The translations under genes and the position numbers were made by a program. From Roseovarius gaetbuli (lineage in GTDB: Bacteria > Pseudomonadota > Alphaproteobacteria > Rhodobacterales > Rhodobacteraceae): a stretch of DNA of 64,000 bases. The notes beneath the pieces are model-generated. The model did not search any database. It had not been told where the DNA came from and saw only the letters and a program-made list of their open reading frames with translations. Within the stretch, counting starts at the first letter, position 1. Each line of letters opens with the position of its first letter. The stretch lies in the NCBI RefSeq assembly GCF_900172365.1, contig NZ_FWFJ01000009.1, positions 1-64,000 on the forward strand, given 5' to 3'. Below are positions 63,646 to 64,000 of this stretch, in pieces.

Positions 63646-64000
63646 CGCAAGACCGCGGCGCGTGTTGCGCTATCCACCGTCGGGCGAACGCCGAACCAGC
63701 GTTCAAATGCCGGGACGGCCTGATGCAAGAGCATTCCAAGGCCATCAACCGTGACACATCCCGCCTTTTCCGCCTCGATCAACAGCCGTGTCTTGAGCGG
63801 CGCATAGACGATGTCGGTCACCAATGTGCCCTTGCGCAAGCCATCCAGGGGCACCCGTAAAGGCGGTTTCCCCAACATGCCAAGCGATGTGGTGTTCACC
63901 ACGGTCACAGCTTCTTCAAGCATATTGCCGGCCTGAACCCAATCAACCACCTGAATGCGTTTGCCAAACTCGGATTGAAGCGCCTCGGCGCGCACGCGGG
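63642..64000 (-). CDS. aroE: Shikimate dehydrogenase, 3' part only
   Basis: The C-terminal portion of AroE, running off the right edge of the window without a start. Segments seen are VVNTTSLGM, a hallmark of the NADP-binding domain, DIVYAPLKTRLL (family DxVYxPxxTxLL) and DGLGMLLHQAVPAFERWFG. The enzyme reduces 3-dehydroshikimate to shikimate with NADPH. It is the most upstream gene visible of the aroE-coaE-dnaQ operon. Confidence 0.93.
   Translation of the reverse strand, partial: RVRAEALQSEFGKRIQVVDWVQAGNMLEEAVTVVNTTSLGMLGKPPLRVPLDGLRKGTLVTDIVYAPLKTRLLIEAEKAGCVTVDGLGMLLHQAVPAFERWFGVRPTVDSATRAAVLR

Overview
The window reads as chromosomal DNA of an alphaproteobacterium of the Rhodobacterales, most likely the marine Roseobacter group. 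The basis is GC-rich sequence, the gene sets hslVU-smr-mltA-tim44-fxsA-secB-dnaQ-coaE-aroE, regB/senC/regA, tsaE-amgK-murU-addB-addA-trxA and lptC-lptA-lptB-hpf-ptsN, and TRAP and LivHMGF importers beside methylamine genes. This taxonomic call is inferred from gene content and order; no search was run.

Layout. (1) 1-3300 is an accessory left edge. It holds a truncated PD-(D/E)xK nuclease domain, a divergent 630-residue P-loop ATPase of unknown family, and a non-coding stretch with a strong hairpin and a terminator. (2) 3.6-22.7 kb is a catabolic and transport region: a TRAP importer (dctPQM), an amidase, an unannotated 52-residue membrane protein, a D-2-hydroxyacid dehydrogenase, a DUF1989-GcvT fusion that fits trimethylamine N-oxide demethylase (Tdm), a group II truncated haemoglobin, a LivFGMH importer with its binding protein, a GntR/FCD regulator, a second binding protein without a signal peptide, and a trimethylamine monooxygenase (Tmm). 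TTTGGTC-like sites recur upstream of four of these transcription units. (3) 21.8-32.3 kb holds a PHB-depolymerase-like esterase, the osmoregulated periplasmic glucan operon opgC-opgG-opgH behind a TPR gene, a DUF302 protein, a class III CoA-transferase and a ThDP enzyme. (4) 32.5-36.3 kb carries RNase D, lptC-lptA-lptB, hpf and ptsN. (5) 36.3-40.5 kb is a surface-glycan locus with a two-domain sulfotransferase, a GT14-type transferase and a GT2-type transferase. (6) 40.6-45 kb is the redox two-component locus regA-senC / regB plus a PAS-domain protein. (7) 45-57 kb carries tsaE, amgK-murU, addB-addA, trxA, an M20 amidohydrolase and hslV-hslU. (8) 57-64 kb holds a membrane-anchored NYN/Zc3h12a-type RNase, an MFS transporter, smr-mltA-tim44, fxsA, secB, dnaQ, coaE and the 3' part of aroE.

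How it fits together. Tmm oxidises trimethylamine to its N-oxide, and Tdm splits the N-oxide to dimethylamine and a one-carbon unit that its GcvT-like domain can pass to tetrahydrofolate. The importers, the regulator and the signal-less binding protein surround these enzymes, so a substrate-sensing nitrogen/one-carbon module is a reasonable inference. The usual companions, a TmoXVW importer and dimethylamine monooxygenase, are not in the window. No tRNA, rRNA or CRISPR array was recognised.
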